DNA of 45,825 nt, taken from assembly GCA_041488395.1 (NCBI GenBank), contig JBGPPE010000002.1, positions 1 to 45,825 of the forward strand. Direction: 5' to 3'. The notes beneath the pieces are model-generated. The model saw nothing but the letters and a program-made list of their open reading frames with translations, ran no database searches and was not told where the DNA came from. Of this stretch, positions 16,192-24,460 are shown piece after piece (position 1 is the first letter of the stretch; the number at the start of each line of letters is the position of its first letter). The translations under genes were made by a program, and so were the position numbers. This DNA comes from 39-52-133 sp041488395. Its GTDB lineage: Bacteria > Pseudomonadota > Gammaproteobacteria > Burkholderiales > Gallionellaceae.

Positions 16192-16743
16192 ATGACCGAC
16201 ATTCACAAGGGGCAAGCGCTACTGCACCTGGCACGTGCAGCCATAGCCAAAGAACTCGGTTTTGCATCTCACGACCTGCCGCGCACCGCCTGGCTGGAAG
16301 AACCCGGTGCGACCTTCGTTACGCTGACCCTGCATGGTCAGATGCATGGCTGCATCGGCAGCCTGGAAGCGATTCGACCACTCATCGACGATGTGCGTCT
16401 CAACGCTATCGCTGCCGCATTTCAGGATCCGCGTTTTGCGCCGCTCACAAAAGAGGAGTTCGCCGATGTGATCATCGATGTAGCCTTGCTCAGCACAGCG
16501 GAGCCTGTCCATTTCAGCAGCGAGCAAGATGCACTGGCACAACTCACCCCGGGAGTGGATGGCGTGATATTGGAGTATGGTACTCAGCGAGCCACCTTCT
16601 TGCCGCACGCATGGGCGGATTTGCCACACGCGCAAGACTTGTTAGCGCAACTTAAAAAGCAAGCGGGACTGCCGGAAGATTTCTGGTCGGTTAACCTCAA
16701 GCTCTCGCGTTTCACCATACAAAAATGGCGCGAGGTTAAGTAA
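16192..16743 (+). CDS. AMMECR1-domain protein (AmmeMemoRadiSam system protein A)
   Basis: 183 residues from the ATG at 16192, chosen for the GGAGAAGG ribosome site 7 nt upstream. The AMMECR1 signature is present: LRTAWLEEP-like opening and the conserved MHGCIGSLE (usual L/MRGCIGS), followed by DVRLNAIAAAFQDPRFAPL. In many bacteria it is encoded with a Memo-family protein and a radical SAM enzyme; neither lies nearby. Biochemical role unproven. Divergent from the exonuclease gene with a 218-bp gap. Confidence 0.9.
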   Translation: MTDIHKGQALLHLARAAIAKELGFASHDLPRTAWLEEPGATFVTLTLHGQMHGCIGSLEAIRPLIDDVRLNAIAAAFQDPRFAPLTKEEFADVIIDVALLSTAEPVHFSSEQDALAQLTPGVDGVILEYGTQRATFLPHAWADLPHAQDLLAQLKKQAGLPEDFWSVNLKLSRFTIQKWREVK

Positions 16744-16780
16744 CCTGGAGGGCCGAACGGTATCGTTGATTACTGGGCTC

Positions 16781-17890
16781 TCAACTGCCCAACCAAGATT
16801 GGCCATCGCCCTCCATTGCCATATTTTCCAGATGCTGCAACACCAGTGCACTCGCCTGCTCCATTCTGGTGGCGTGAACCAGGGCCTCTGCCTGATTACC
16901 CAGCAGAAAGCTTTCCACCGCCGCCTTGCCGGACACGTGCACGTCTTTATGTGGCGACTCCACACCCTTGTATGAGGTCAATTTCGAAAAACACTCCTTG
17001 CCATCACCCTCGTAATACCACTTGCCCAGCCTGCAGGCGGTATGGCTGGCAAAGTCATCCGCCGTTTTAGGGGATAGCCCCATGAATACCTTGTAGATCT
17101 CCATCTTGTAGATCAGGTGATCAACTTTGGCCACTTCGACAAAAGCACGCAGCGCGGTACTGCGTATGGTGGCACGGGTATGGTTGGAGATATCCAGCAG
17201 CGATTGCATGCCCGACCGCGCATTCACGGTGTCCTGCGCATATTGTGCAGCATCCTCCGGGGAAATCTGAATCTTCGACTGCGCATCTGCAGTTTCCTTC
17301 TGGATTGCAAACACCAGACTGGATATCTCGCTGGTAGCATTGGCAGTGCGCTCTGCCAGCTTGCGCACCTCATCGGCTACCACAGCAAAGCCGCGTCCTT
17401 GTTCGCCGGCACGGGCTGCTTCAATCGCCGCATTCAGCGCCAGCAAATTGGTCTGGTCGGCAATCTCCTTGATCAGCTTGACGATGCCGCCAATCTGGCT
17501 GGCACTTGTACTCAAGGCATTGACGGTGTGCGCAACATCATTCGTCCTATTGGCCATGCCATCAATATTGGCGGAGATTTTCTGGACTGCCGACGAGTTG
17601 GTATTGGTTGCATTCGCGGCCTGATCGGCTTCTTCAGCTTCCTTTTTCATGGCAGCGGAAAGATGAGCCAGCGATTTCTGCGACTCGGCCAGGCTTTGAC
17701 TGAAGATCAGGATGTTCTGGAACAGCCCCGTGTAAAACGCCGGGACATCTTTTTTCTCTTGCAGGGCCGCCTCCAGCACAGCCTTTTCCGCGTTAAGCTG
17801 GCTGATCGTGCGCTGGCTGGTTAACTCAACCGAGCGCAATTTAGATTTGAGATCGTCCAGCTCCTGTTTCAGTTTGCCATTGCCAAACAT
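16781..17890 (-). CDS. Soluble methyl-accepting chemotaxis protein with CZB zinc-binding domain
   Basis: 369 residues without any membrane helix or periplasmic domain. An N-terminal coiled coil (1-45) leads to the MCP signalling hairpin, whose tip is IKEIADQTNLLALNAAIEAA (140-159) followed by EVRKLAER. The C-terminal CZB domain (about 250-325) has the zinc ligands H258, C286 (CRLGKWYYEG), H314 and H318. Cytoplasmic receptors of this sort (TlpD-like) sense hypochlorous acid or oxidative and energy state through the Cys-zinc site and act on CheA. No che genes lie nearby. Divergent from the DUF192 gene. Confidence 0.93.
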   Translation of the reverse strand: MFGNGKLKQELDDLKSKLRSVELTSQRTISQLNAEKAVLEAALQEKKDVPAFYTGLFQNILIFSQSLAESQKSLAHLSAAMKKEAEEADQAANATNTNSSAVQKISANIDGMANRTNDVAHTVNALSTSASQIGGIVKLIKEIADQTNLLALNAAIEAARAGEQGRGFAVVADEVRKLAERTANATSEISSLVFAIQKETADAQSKIQISPEDAAQYAQDTVNARSGMQSLLDISNHTRATIRSTALRAFVEVAKVDHLIYKMEIYKVFMGLSPKTADDFASHTACRLGKWYYEGDGKECFSKLTSYKGVESPHKDVHVSGKAAVESFLLGNQAEALVHATRMEQASALVLQHLENMAMEGDGQSWLGS

Positions 17891-18072
17891 ACCCGCTCCC
17901 TTCTGTTGTACTTCGCGCCCGACTCAACGCTGCGGGCGCGGCATTTATTTAAATACTTCAGATTGGACGATGTTACGCAACATTTTGGCCGCTACAATGC
18001 CAATCAGAAGAATAAAATTTAGCCAATTCAGTGCTTAACTATACATTACACAGGAATTTTGTTGCCATCCCC

Positions 18073-18507
18073 ATGCATACCAGCAAAGGCATTATTCTGA
18101 TCTGCGGCATGCTGCTCATGTCAGCGGCCCCTGCGGAAACGATCAGCCTGAGCGTCGGCAAACAGACCATCCAGGCAGAAATCGCCGCCACTGAGCAGAG
18201 CCGCCAACATGGGCTGATGCAGCGCAAACAGCTTTGCCGCGATTGCGGCATGCTGTTCGTGTTTGAACATGCGGGCAGACACAGCTTCTGGATGAAAAAC
18301 ACCTACCTGCCACTGGCGATAGCCTTTATCGCCAGTGACGGCAGCATACTCAACATCGCCGAAATGCAGGCCAATACGACCAATGTGCACTCACCGCAAG
18401 GTGACATTCTTTACGCGCTGGAAATGAACAGGGGATGGTTTGCCGGCCACTTCATCCAGCCCGGTGACAAGATAAACGGCCTGCAACACGCACCGCCCGG
18501 CCACTAA
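18073..18507 (+). CDS. Exported DUF192 protein
   Basis: 144 residues from the ATG at 18073, which starts a clean signal peptide (SKGIILICGMLLMSAAPAE); the GTG at 18031 adds 14 unlikely residues, and the nearest AGGA lies rather far upstream. The DUF192 core is intact: AATEQSRQHGLMQRKQL, MLFVFE, FWMKNTYLPLAIAFI, and YALEMNRGWF. DUF192 proteins are small periplasmic or secreted beta proteins of unknown function. Two extra Cys (LCRDCG) could form a disulfide. Ends at a terminator shared with sorB. Confidence 0.88.
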   Translation: MHTSKGIILICGMLLMSAAPAETISLSVGKQTIQAEIAATEQSRQHGLMQRKQLCRDCGMLFVFEHAGRHSFWMKNTYLPLAIAFIASDGSILNIAEMQANTTNVHSPQGDILYALEMNRGWFAGHFIQPGDKINGLQHAPPGH

Positions 18508-18532
18508 GCAATCATCCGACATGACAGGCAAT

Positions 18533-18570
18533 AAAAAAGCCCAATGCGCATCACACGCATTGGGCTTTTT
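18533..18570. terminator. Bidirectional intrinsic terminator
   Basis: AAAAAGCCCAATGCG / CGCATTGGGCTTTTT with loop CATCACA, a 15-bp perfect stem, between the convergent DUF192 gene and sorB. Confidence 0.93.
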
Positions 18571-18584
18571 GCGCAAGCGCCAGA

Positions 18585-18863
18585 TTACTTGCCGTAGTTT
18601 TTGGTCAGATAGTCCACGACCAGCGGGGTTTCTTCTGCGGTGACCGGTGCCCCCATCACATTCACCATCTTGCTAACCACCCCTTCCCAAGCCTTGCGGT
18701 CAAGAAACGGGGAATTGATCTGGATCATGTCAGTGCTGTGGCAAATGGAACACTTGGATGCAACCACATCCCTGCCCGGGCCCTCTTTCAGGTGAATCTT
18801 GCTCTCGTCGGCAAAAGCCGAGAGTGACAGCATGGAAAGTGCAACAAACAGAATTTTTTGCAT
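18585..18863 (-). CDS. sorB: Sulfite:cytochrome c oxidoreductase cytochrome subunit (SorB-like)
   Basis: 92 residues. Signal peptide MQKILFVALSMLSLSAFA, then a small monohaem cytochrome with CSICH (C38, C41, H42) preceded by GRDVVASKC. Met66 or Met70 (SKMVNVMGAPVT) can be the sixth haem ligand. Length and arrangement match SorB, the haem subunit that takes electrons from SorA and passes them to a soluble cytochrome c. It begins 9 nt after sorA, so the two are co-transcribed. Confidence 0.88.
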   Translation of the reverse strand: MQKILFVALSMLSLSAFADESKIHLKEGPGRDVVASKCSICHSTDMIQINSPFLDRKAWEGVVSKMVNVMGAPVTAEETPLVVDYLTKNYGK

Positions 18864-18872
18864 GGTTATCTC

Positions 18873-20120
18873 CTAGGCTACGACCACATCGATTTTCTGC
18901 ACCACGTTGTTGTGGTAACCGGCCGGGTTCCAGATCAGCTCGAATACCTGCGTGCTGCCAGCGCGGTTGCTGGCCTTGGCCAGCACGGCATATTTGCCGC
19001 GCGATTTCGGCTTGAAGCGGAAACTCCACTGGCGGAAGGAAAAATTACCATAATCCTTGCCCAGGTCGGCGGCATACCAGGTATTGCCGCCATCGGTCGA
19101 TACCTCGACCAGATTGATACCCTTGCCGCTATCCCAGGCCACGCCCTTGACCTCCACGGTTGCGCCCAGCTTGAAGCGCTGGCCGTCCTTGATGCTGGTG
19201 ATCAGCGAATTCACCACCATTTCGGTAATGGGCGTATTGCCTTCACCGGCAACTTCCTGCGAAGTGAAGCGCGCCATTTCCGGGAACTTGCCGAGCGGAA
19301 TGCGGTAGGCCTTGCGCATCCAGAAGTTGTCATTCGGCCTGGACGACACATTGATATCGGCAATTTTCTTGACCCAGTAGGTCGCCGTCCAGCCCGGCAC
19401 CACCAGGCGCACCGGGAAGCCATTCAGCTGAGGCAGCGGCTCACCATTCATCTCAAAGGCGAGGATGGTGTTTTCGTCCAGCGCCTTCCACATCGGCAGG
19501 CTCTTGATGAAGTCTGGCGTTTTTTCCACAACGCCACTATCCGCGCCGTTCAATATCACTTCCAGCGCTTCCTTCTTGATGCCGGCCTTGTTCAGCACAT
19601 CCTTCAGGCGCACGCCCTTCCAGCGTGCATTGCCCATCGCGCCGTAGCCCCACTCGACACCGGCCACATGCGGCTGCGACAGACCACGGCGGTTGCCGGA
19701 ACATTGGCACACCGCTGCAATCTCTACATGCTCGTAATCTTTCTTGAGGCTGTCCAGCGTCAGTTCCAGCGGAGCCTGCACCGAGTCTCCGCCAATCTTC
19801 AGGCGCCAGTTCTCGCTGGTAATGTCCTCGGGGATGTAGCTCAGATGCCAGCGCACAAAGAAAGCATCGTTCGGCGTGAACACCTCATTGAAGTATTCGA
19901 TAGGGGTTTCGTAATTGGGAGCGCGGAAAGTACGCTTGATCAGCGGCTTCTTGCCAGGCAGAATTTCCAGGGTGGAAGCCTCGATATTGCCGGATGCGAG
20001 AGAGGCGGCAGGAATTGAAAAACGTTCGTCGGCCATGGCCCATCTGGGTACCAGCAGTGCTCCACCCGCCACTGCCAAACCACCTGCCGCTCCTTTAAGA
20101 AAATCTCGTCTGCTCGTCAT
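18873..20120 (-). CDS. sorA: Molybdenum sulfite dehydrogenase, catalytic subunit (SorA-like)
   Basis: 415 residues from the ATG at 20120, which begins the twin-arginine signal MTSRRDFLKGAAGGLAVAGG. The sulfite-oxidase fold follows: the molybdopterin-binding domain has the Mo ligand Cys140 in CQCSGNRRG, then GDARWKG-like region and EMNGEPLPQLNGFPVRLVVPG; the C-terminal dimerisation domain has AWDSGKGINLVEVSTDGG. The enzyme oxidises sulfite to sulfate in the periplasm and reduces SorB. The sorA-sorB pair is a complete SorAB unit and suggests that the organism meets sulfite, either from sulfur oxidation or for detoxification. Confidence 0.93.
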   Translation of the reverse strand: MTSRRDFLKGAAGGLAVAGGALLVPRWAMADERFSIPAASLASGNIEASTLEILPGKKPLIKRTFRAPNYETPIEYFNEVFTPNDAFFVRWHLSYIPEDITSENWRLKIGGDSVQAPLELTLDSLKKDYEHVEIAAVCQCSGNRRGLSQPHVAGVEWGYGAMGNARWKGVRLKDVLNKAGIKKEALEVILNGADSGVVEKTPDFIKSLPMWKALDENTILAFEMNGEPLPQLNGFPVRLVVPGWTATYWVKKIADINVSSRPNDNFWMRKAYRIPLGKFPEMARFTSQEVAGEGNTPITEMVVNSLITSIKDGQRFKLGATVEVKGVAWDSGKGINLVEVSTDGGNTWYAADLGKDYGNFSFRQWSFRFKPKSRGKYAVLAKASNRAGSTQVFELIWNPAGYHNNVVQKIDVVVA

Positions 20121-20284
20121 GAAGGCCCCCTTAACTGTGACAATCAATAATGAACAGCAGGGCATGCGCCTGCTGATGCAGGCAAAGTTTAATCAGACGT
20201 TACGGCCGTGTCTACAGACCTTGCCACACAACAGGGGTATACACATGATAGCATCATGGGAATGGCGATTTTCTTGACGATAAA

Positions 20285-21151
20285 TTAACGCGGTGTAAGG
20301 TAATAAAATCGTTTCTGCAACAACTGACCCTTTACATTATCGAAGCGCTCACCCATGGCTGCGCTCAATTTTTCCAGGCGCACTTCAGGCAGCGGGTGGG
20401 TCTTGAACAGCAGCGCAACGCTGTCGTCATCCTTGGCGACATGGCCGATCTGCTGCAACACCTCAGGAAAAGAAAACGGGTCATAGCCGGCACGTGCGGA
20501 CAACACTACGGCGATGCGATCCGCCTCAAATTCGGCGTCCTTGTCCAGGCTGCGTGCCGCAATTTCCGCACCGCTGCCGATCAGCTTCTGTGCCCTTTCG
20601 TTATCACCCACTTGCTTGGCAAGCAGCTGTCCGCCCAGGTCAATCATGCTGCTTTGCTGCAATAGTTTCAAATGGTGCTGGCGTATCACGTGGCCGATTT
20701 CGTGCGCCAGCACACCGGCCAGCGCCGCCTCATTCTGCAGCTGCGCATACAGGCCGCGCGTCACAAAAATATAACCGCCGGGCGCGGCAAAGGCGTTGAT
20801 GTCTTTCGACTCGATCACCCCGAAATGCCAGGGCAGGTCGGGGCGCTCACTCTGGCTGGCAACCCAGCGTCCGACATTGTTGACGTATTTCTGCAGCTTG
20901 CTGTCTTTCACCAGCGGCGAAGCGCCGAGCAGATTGCCGGCAATCTGCCGGCCAATCGCAATTTCATTTTCCTCGGAAACGCCAACGATGCCGGACAACA
21001 CATTTGCAGCCGGGCCGGGCTTGTCTTCGATCTGCTTTTGCACCCCTTCCTTTAGCGCCTTGCGCAGGTCATCACCGAAATCCAGGCTATACGCCGCGCT
21101 GGGGCCTAATCCGCACGCTGTCAGCAGCAACCATAATGTCAATTTTTTCAT
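20285..21151 (-). CDS. M48-family zinc metalloprotease (BepA/LoiP-like)
   Basis: 288 residues. An N-terminal export signal contains LTAC at residues 10-13, so it may be a lipoprotein, or be cleaved later at AYS. The catalytic motif is LAHEIGHVIRQHH (HExxH) with the third zinc ligand in EFEADRIAV. The start of the mature part, with GVSEENEIAIGRQIAGNLL, is typical of periplasmic M48 proteases such as LoiP and BepA that clear misfolded outer-membrane proteins. No TPR repeats follow, so it is closer to LoiP/YcaL than BepA. Last gene of the CHASE2-SH3-M48 operon, 15 nt after the SH3 gene. Confidence 0.9.
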   Translation of the reverse strand: MKKLTLWLLLTACGLGPSAAYSLDFGDDLRKALKEGVQKQIEDKPGPAANVLSGIVGVSEENEIAIGRQIAGNLLGASPLVKDSKLQKYVNNVGRWVASQSERPDLPWHFGVIESKDINAFAAPGGYIFVTRGLYAQLQNEAALAGVLAHEIGHVIRQHHLKLLQQSSMIDLGGQLLAKQVGDNERAQKLIGSGAEIAARSLDKDAEFEADRIAVVLSARAGYDPFSFPEVLQQIGHVAKDDDSVALLFKTHPLPEVRLEKLSAAMGERFDNVKGQLLQKRFYYLTPR

Positions 21152-21166
21152 CTGTATTTTCCTTAA

Positions 21167-21661
21167 TTACGGCGCAGGCAGATATTCAAACTGCTGCGTT
21201 TTCAGCTTGCCCTGGCTGGCAAAGCGCTGTGCATCGGCACGCCCGGTGGCAAACGACTCCGCCTGCCTGAGCTCCCGTTCGTCAAACCTGGCCGCTTTCA
21301 GCTCTTCCTCGTTGAGGCCGCGCACGCCGGTGGTCGCCACCACCTTGCCGGTGCCGGCACGCCCCGAGGCCAGGCCGAGCAGGCCGGCCGCGCTGCTGCC
21401 CTTGTTGCTCGCCGCACCCTTGCTGATGCTCAGCATGCGCACCCAGCCCGTGCGCTTGCCGCTCTTTACCTGCAGCCAGCCGCCATCTTTTTTGAGGATG
21501 CTCACCTTCTCTCCCGCGGCCAGCGTGCCCAGCGATTTGGCATCGCCAAACGGCTCCGCGCGGACAACATCGGCTTTCAGCGCCGTGCCCGTCTCCGCAG
21601 CCAGCACTCCCTGCATGGCGAGCATGGCCAGCAGCAGAAAACCTGTTCTCATTGCATTCAT
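21167..21661 (-). CDS. Exported SH3-domain protein
   Basis: 164 residues. Signal peptide MNAMRTGFLLLAMLAMQGVLAA; a bacterial SH3 domain at about 27-80 (VVRAEPFGDAKSLGTLAAGE, then GWLQVKSGKRTGWVRML); then a Gly/Ala/Ser linker and a polar helical tail (RGLNEEELKAARFDERELRQ). Such domains bind cell-wall or protein ligands in the periplasm. The start overlaps the CHASE2 stop by 4 nt and the M48 protease follows by 15 nt: the three form one operon, suggesting an envelope-stress or wall-sensing module. Confidence 0.85.
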   Translation of the reverse strand: MNAMRTGFLLLAMLAMQGVLAAETGTALKADVVRAEPFGDAKSLGTLAAGEKVSILKKDGGWLQVKSGKRTGWVRMLSISKGAASNKGSSAAGLLGLASGRAGTGKVVATTGVRGLNEEELKAARFDERELRQAESFATGRADAQRFASQGKLKTQQFEYLPAP

Positions 21662-23373
21662 ACGCTTCTTCCTTGTTGTTGTTCATTCCAGCGCAACAGC
21701 GTCTCGGCAAACATCACGCGCCAGCTGGCACGTGCCTCCACCCCGCCGGCAATGGGGCCGCTGTGTACAAACCACTCCGCCGCATTATCCGGATAGGCCA
21801 GGTGTTTGCGCAACTGTGGTTGCAGGGTGGCCAGCACCACCGCCACGTCCTTCGCCACGCGCGCCGCGGCCTCAGCATCTGCCATGGGCACCACCCAGGA
21901 AACCGCAAAGGTTTTCTCAAACAAATCCCACAGCCCCTTCTGATAGCCTTTCAGCACCTCGACACTCTTGATTTCCGTGCCGCATCGCTCCAGCGCATGG
22001 CGTATTTTTTCAAGCGCCGCATCCGCCACGATATTCCTTTTGCTGTCGAGGCGAATCAGCAGCAAGGTTGCCTGCAGCTCCCCGCTGCGCTCCAGCGAGG
22101 CGCGCACCATGTTCAGCTCCAGTGCCTTGCCGGTTGCCGCCGCGTAAATGCGCGCAATGGTGAAATAGGCCAGCCCCACGGTCACCGGACCGGTCAGGTT
22201 GATATAGGTGTCGGTAAAGTTGATGCTGGCATAGGAAATGCCGACCAGCATAAATTGCGACAGGCCAAACAGGCGATCAATCTTGGCGCGCCCGACATTG
22301 CGGTAGAAACCCCAGGCTGTCAGCCACACGATGCTTAACGTCAGCAACAGATAGGGTATGCGCGCTTCGGGCAAACGCAGATAGTCGCCGTGCTTGAGGT
22401 TGTCCATCGCCGTGGCGAGGATCTCCACGCCGGGATGGATCTTGCTCAACGCTGTCGACTTGCTGTCAAACAGGCTGGGGGCGGTGGAACCGATGATCAC
22501 GATCTTGTTCTTGAATTCATCCGCCGGGCGCTTCTTTTCCTTGTTGCCCATGTCCGCAAACACATCGCTGAAGCTCACGTAATGATAGGAAAAAGGTGCG
22601 CCGCGCCAGTTGAGCATGACCTGCTGTGCCACCGGCTCGGGCCAGCCCAGGTCCTGGCCCAGCCGTGCCGGCAACGAGGGCAGCTTCCAGCCGTAATCGT
22701 CGCGGTAAATCAGGTACTGGCGCGCCACGCCATCGACATCCGGGTAAATGTTGTGCAGGCCGAGACGGCCGCCATTCAGCGCAGCGGCAAAGTGCGGCAG
22801 CACCACCGCCACTGTGGCATCCTCCTGCTGCTCCTCGTCCGGCATGGCCTGCACCCCGGGCAGCATGGCAGGCTTCACCTGGCTTAAGGCATCGCTCTCT
22901 TCATCCAGGCGCAGGAGGGGAAAATAGGTATTGCTGGTCGCGGCAATCGCCGCATCAAAATAGGCATCGCTGCCCGGGTTATACACATCGGCATCGCTGA
23001 ACAGGATGTCGAATACCACCGCCTTCGGCTGCTGCTTTTCAATCTTCTCCAGAAACTCGCCCAGCACCTGCCGCGGCCATGGCCAGCGCCCGTATTCCTT
23101 GCCCATTGCCGCCAGGCTGGCTTCGTTGATATCGACAATGACTATGTCCGGATCGGGCTTGGGCACGATGATGCGGTGGCGCACCATCGCATCCAGAGCC
23201 ACCTGGCGCATGTTCGCCGTCACATGCAGAAAGGCGGTATCCGCCAGCGCAAACAGCGTGAACAGGGCAGCCAGATAAAGATAAAAACTCTTGCGCCAGC
23301 GCTGCGCCAGCAGCTCGGAAAGGCTGGCGAAAGCCTTCTGCAAACGGGTAATCAGCAAGAGCTGCAGCTTCAC
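21658..23373 (-). CDS. CHASE2 sensor protein without a recognisable output domain
   Basis: 571 residues. One membrane helix (about 29-52), a large periplasmic CHASE2 domain (about 55-335: VIVDINEASLAAMGKEYGRWPWPR, AVVFDILFSDAD, KIVIIGSTAPSLFDSKSTAL, HPGVEILATAMDNL), then three closely packed helices (about 343-415) and a C-terminal cytoplasmic region of about 150 residues. In most CHASE2 proteins the end is a guanylate/adenylate cyclase, kinase or GGDEF domain; here it is none of these that I can recognise (motifs LLLIRLDSKRNIVADAALEK, WVVPMADAEAAARVAKDVAV). First gene of an operon with the SH3 and M48 genes (4-nt overlap). Confidence 0.88.
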   Translation of the reverse strand: MKLQLLLITRLQKAFASLSELLAQRWRKSFYLYLAALFTLFALADTAFLHVTANMRQVALDAMVRHRIIVPKPDPDIVIVDINEASLAAMGKEYGRWPWPRQVLGEFLEKIEKQQPKAVVFDILFSDADVYNPGSDAYFDAAIAATSNTYFPLLRLDEESDALSQVKPAMLPGVQAMPDEEQQEDATVAVVLPHFAAALNGGRLGLHNIYPDVDGVARQYLIYRDDYGWKLPSLPARLGQDLGWPEPVAQQVMLNWRGAPFSYHYVSFSDVFADMGNKEKKRPADEFKNKIVIIGSTAPSLFDSKSTALSKIHPGVEILATAMDNLKHGDYLRLPEARIPYLLLTLSIVWLTAWGFYRNVGRAKIDRLFGLSQFMLVGISYASINFTDTYINLTGPVTVGLAYFTIARIYAAATGKALELNMVRASLERSGELQATLLLIRLDSKRNIVADAALEKIRHALERCGTEIKSVEVLKGYQKGLWDLFEKTFAVSWVVPMADAEAAARVAKDVAVVLATLQPQLRKHLAYPDNAAEWFVHSGPIAGGVEARASWRVMFAETLLRWNEQQQGRSV

Positions 23374-23565
23374 GGCTCACTCCTTTCAGGCAACATCATT
23401 GGGCAGAGGATAAGGGCAGATTGCTCACGCATGGCTAAGGATTGCGTAGGTAGAGGAGGAGAAGCAAGTTTAGCAGTACTGGGGCGCCGCGTGGCGTGTG
23501 CTGTTTTATGGGGAGCAGTTGCCTGATCAGGCGTGCAGCAAACGCTGCTTATACGGAACAGAGAC

Positions 23566-23600
23566 ACAAAAACAAACGGCGACTTGCGTCGCCGTTTGTT
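23566..23600 (-). terminator. Intrinsic terminator of the PuuD-like operon
   Basis: Read on the minus strand: AACAAACGGCGAC-GCAA-GTCGCCGTTTGTT followed by TTTG. A 13-bp perfect stem, 31 nt after the stop of the PuuD-like gene. Confidence 0.88.
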
Positions 23601-23630
23601 GCCTTCCTGGTGCAGAAGTACCAGCCGCTA

Positions 23631-24125
23631 TTACAGGAGGCCTAATGCTGCGCCATGCGAGTATCCGTTTGCCATGAAGAACAGCATGGGGATAGACAGC
23701 ATGGTGTTGGTGCGCGATGCGAGGAAAGCAACGCGACGTGCCTTGGCTTTTTCATCATCAGTTGCGCTAACGATGCCCAGAATCTTCTTCTGGTTAGGCC
23801 AGATCAGCACCCAAACGTTAAACAGCATGATGGTGCCCAGCCAGGCGCCCATGCCGATGCCAGCAAAGCCGGCCTTGAAGGTGAAGGCAGCCATGAAGTT
23901 GCCGCCCAGCAGCCAGGCGCCAGCCAGCCATGTCACAACAGCAGCCCAACGGAAGAACAACAGCGCACGCGGAGCAACGTGCTTGGTGATGCCGGCAGCA
24001 GTGCCGTCAGCAGTAGCCGCTTTAACAGCAGCAACCTGCACAAAATTGAAGTAGTACAAAATACCGATCCACATGATACCGGCCATAAAATGCAACCAAC
24101 GTGCCAATCCTGGTAAGTATTCCAT
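23631..24125 (-). CDS. PuuD-like (urate hydroxylase N-terminal family) membrane protein, short form
   Basis: 164 residues with four membrane helices (about 8-32, 52-75, 84-107, 138-158). The opening LARWLHFMAGIMWIGILYYFNFVQ and later APRALLFFRWAAVVTWLAG match the membrane part of PuuD (Urate_ox_N, DUF989), whose full form is a longer membrane protein with a C-terminal cytochrome c. Here only about half the membrane domain is present and there is no haem-binding motif, so urate oxidation is doubtful; a quinone- or haem-linked electron-transfer role is possible from the conserved His12. It begins 3 nt after the small membrane peptide at 24129-24230. Confidence 0.75.
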   Translation of the reverse strand: MEYLPGLARWLHFMAGIMWIGILYYFNFVQVAAVKAATADGTAAGITKHVAPRALLFFRWAAVVTWLAGAWLLGGNFMAAFTFKAGFAGIGMGAWLGTIMLFNVWVLIWPNQKKILGIVSATDDEKAKARRVAFLASRTNTMLSIPMLFFMANGYSHGAALGLL

Positions 24126-24128
24126 TGC

Positions 24129-24230
24129 TTAAGCCCCTATCAGAAATTTTTTGACGATCACAAACAGAATAACTGTCAGTATCAGGCCAGAGATGACCGT
24201 ACCCCACAGTGAATCCAGCGGGTTTTGCAT
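24129..24230 (-). CDS. 33-residue single-helix membrane peptide
   Basis: ATG at 24230 preceded by AAAGGAG at 8 nt, an excellent ribosome site. Product: MQNPLDSLWGTVISGLILTV followed by ILFVIVKKFLIGA. One membrane helix, N-terminus probably outside by the positive-inside rule (KK at the C-terminal end). Its stop is 3 nt before the start of the PuuD-like gene, so the two are certainly transcribed and probably translated together. It looks like a small subunit of a membrane complex, similar in shape to the tiny subunits of cytochrome oxidases. No family recognised. Confidence 0.7.
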   Translation of the reverse strand: MQNPLDSLWGTVISGLILTVILFVIVKKFLIGA

Positions 24231-24460
24231 AATATGCACTCCTTTAATTAGTGTTGGTTTTGATTTATAGAGCCGCTGTCGGTGGAAGAACAGCGGAAGC
24301 GGCTATATTAAGCAGTAACAGGTGCTTCACGCAACAACATAATGTCAGTACGAAGTGTATGGTTTTTAAAACTTTTCAAGCATATTACATGCACCTTTCA
24401 AGTGCCCGAGCAAAGACCCGACCCCATGAAAACTGCCCGCTGGAAGAGTAGCATTGCAGC

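Noticed and set aside
18858..20018. Plus-strand frame of 386 codons across sorA
   Set aside because: Antisense to sorA; His/Leu/Arg-rich artefact.
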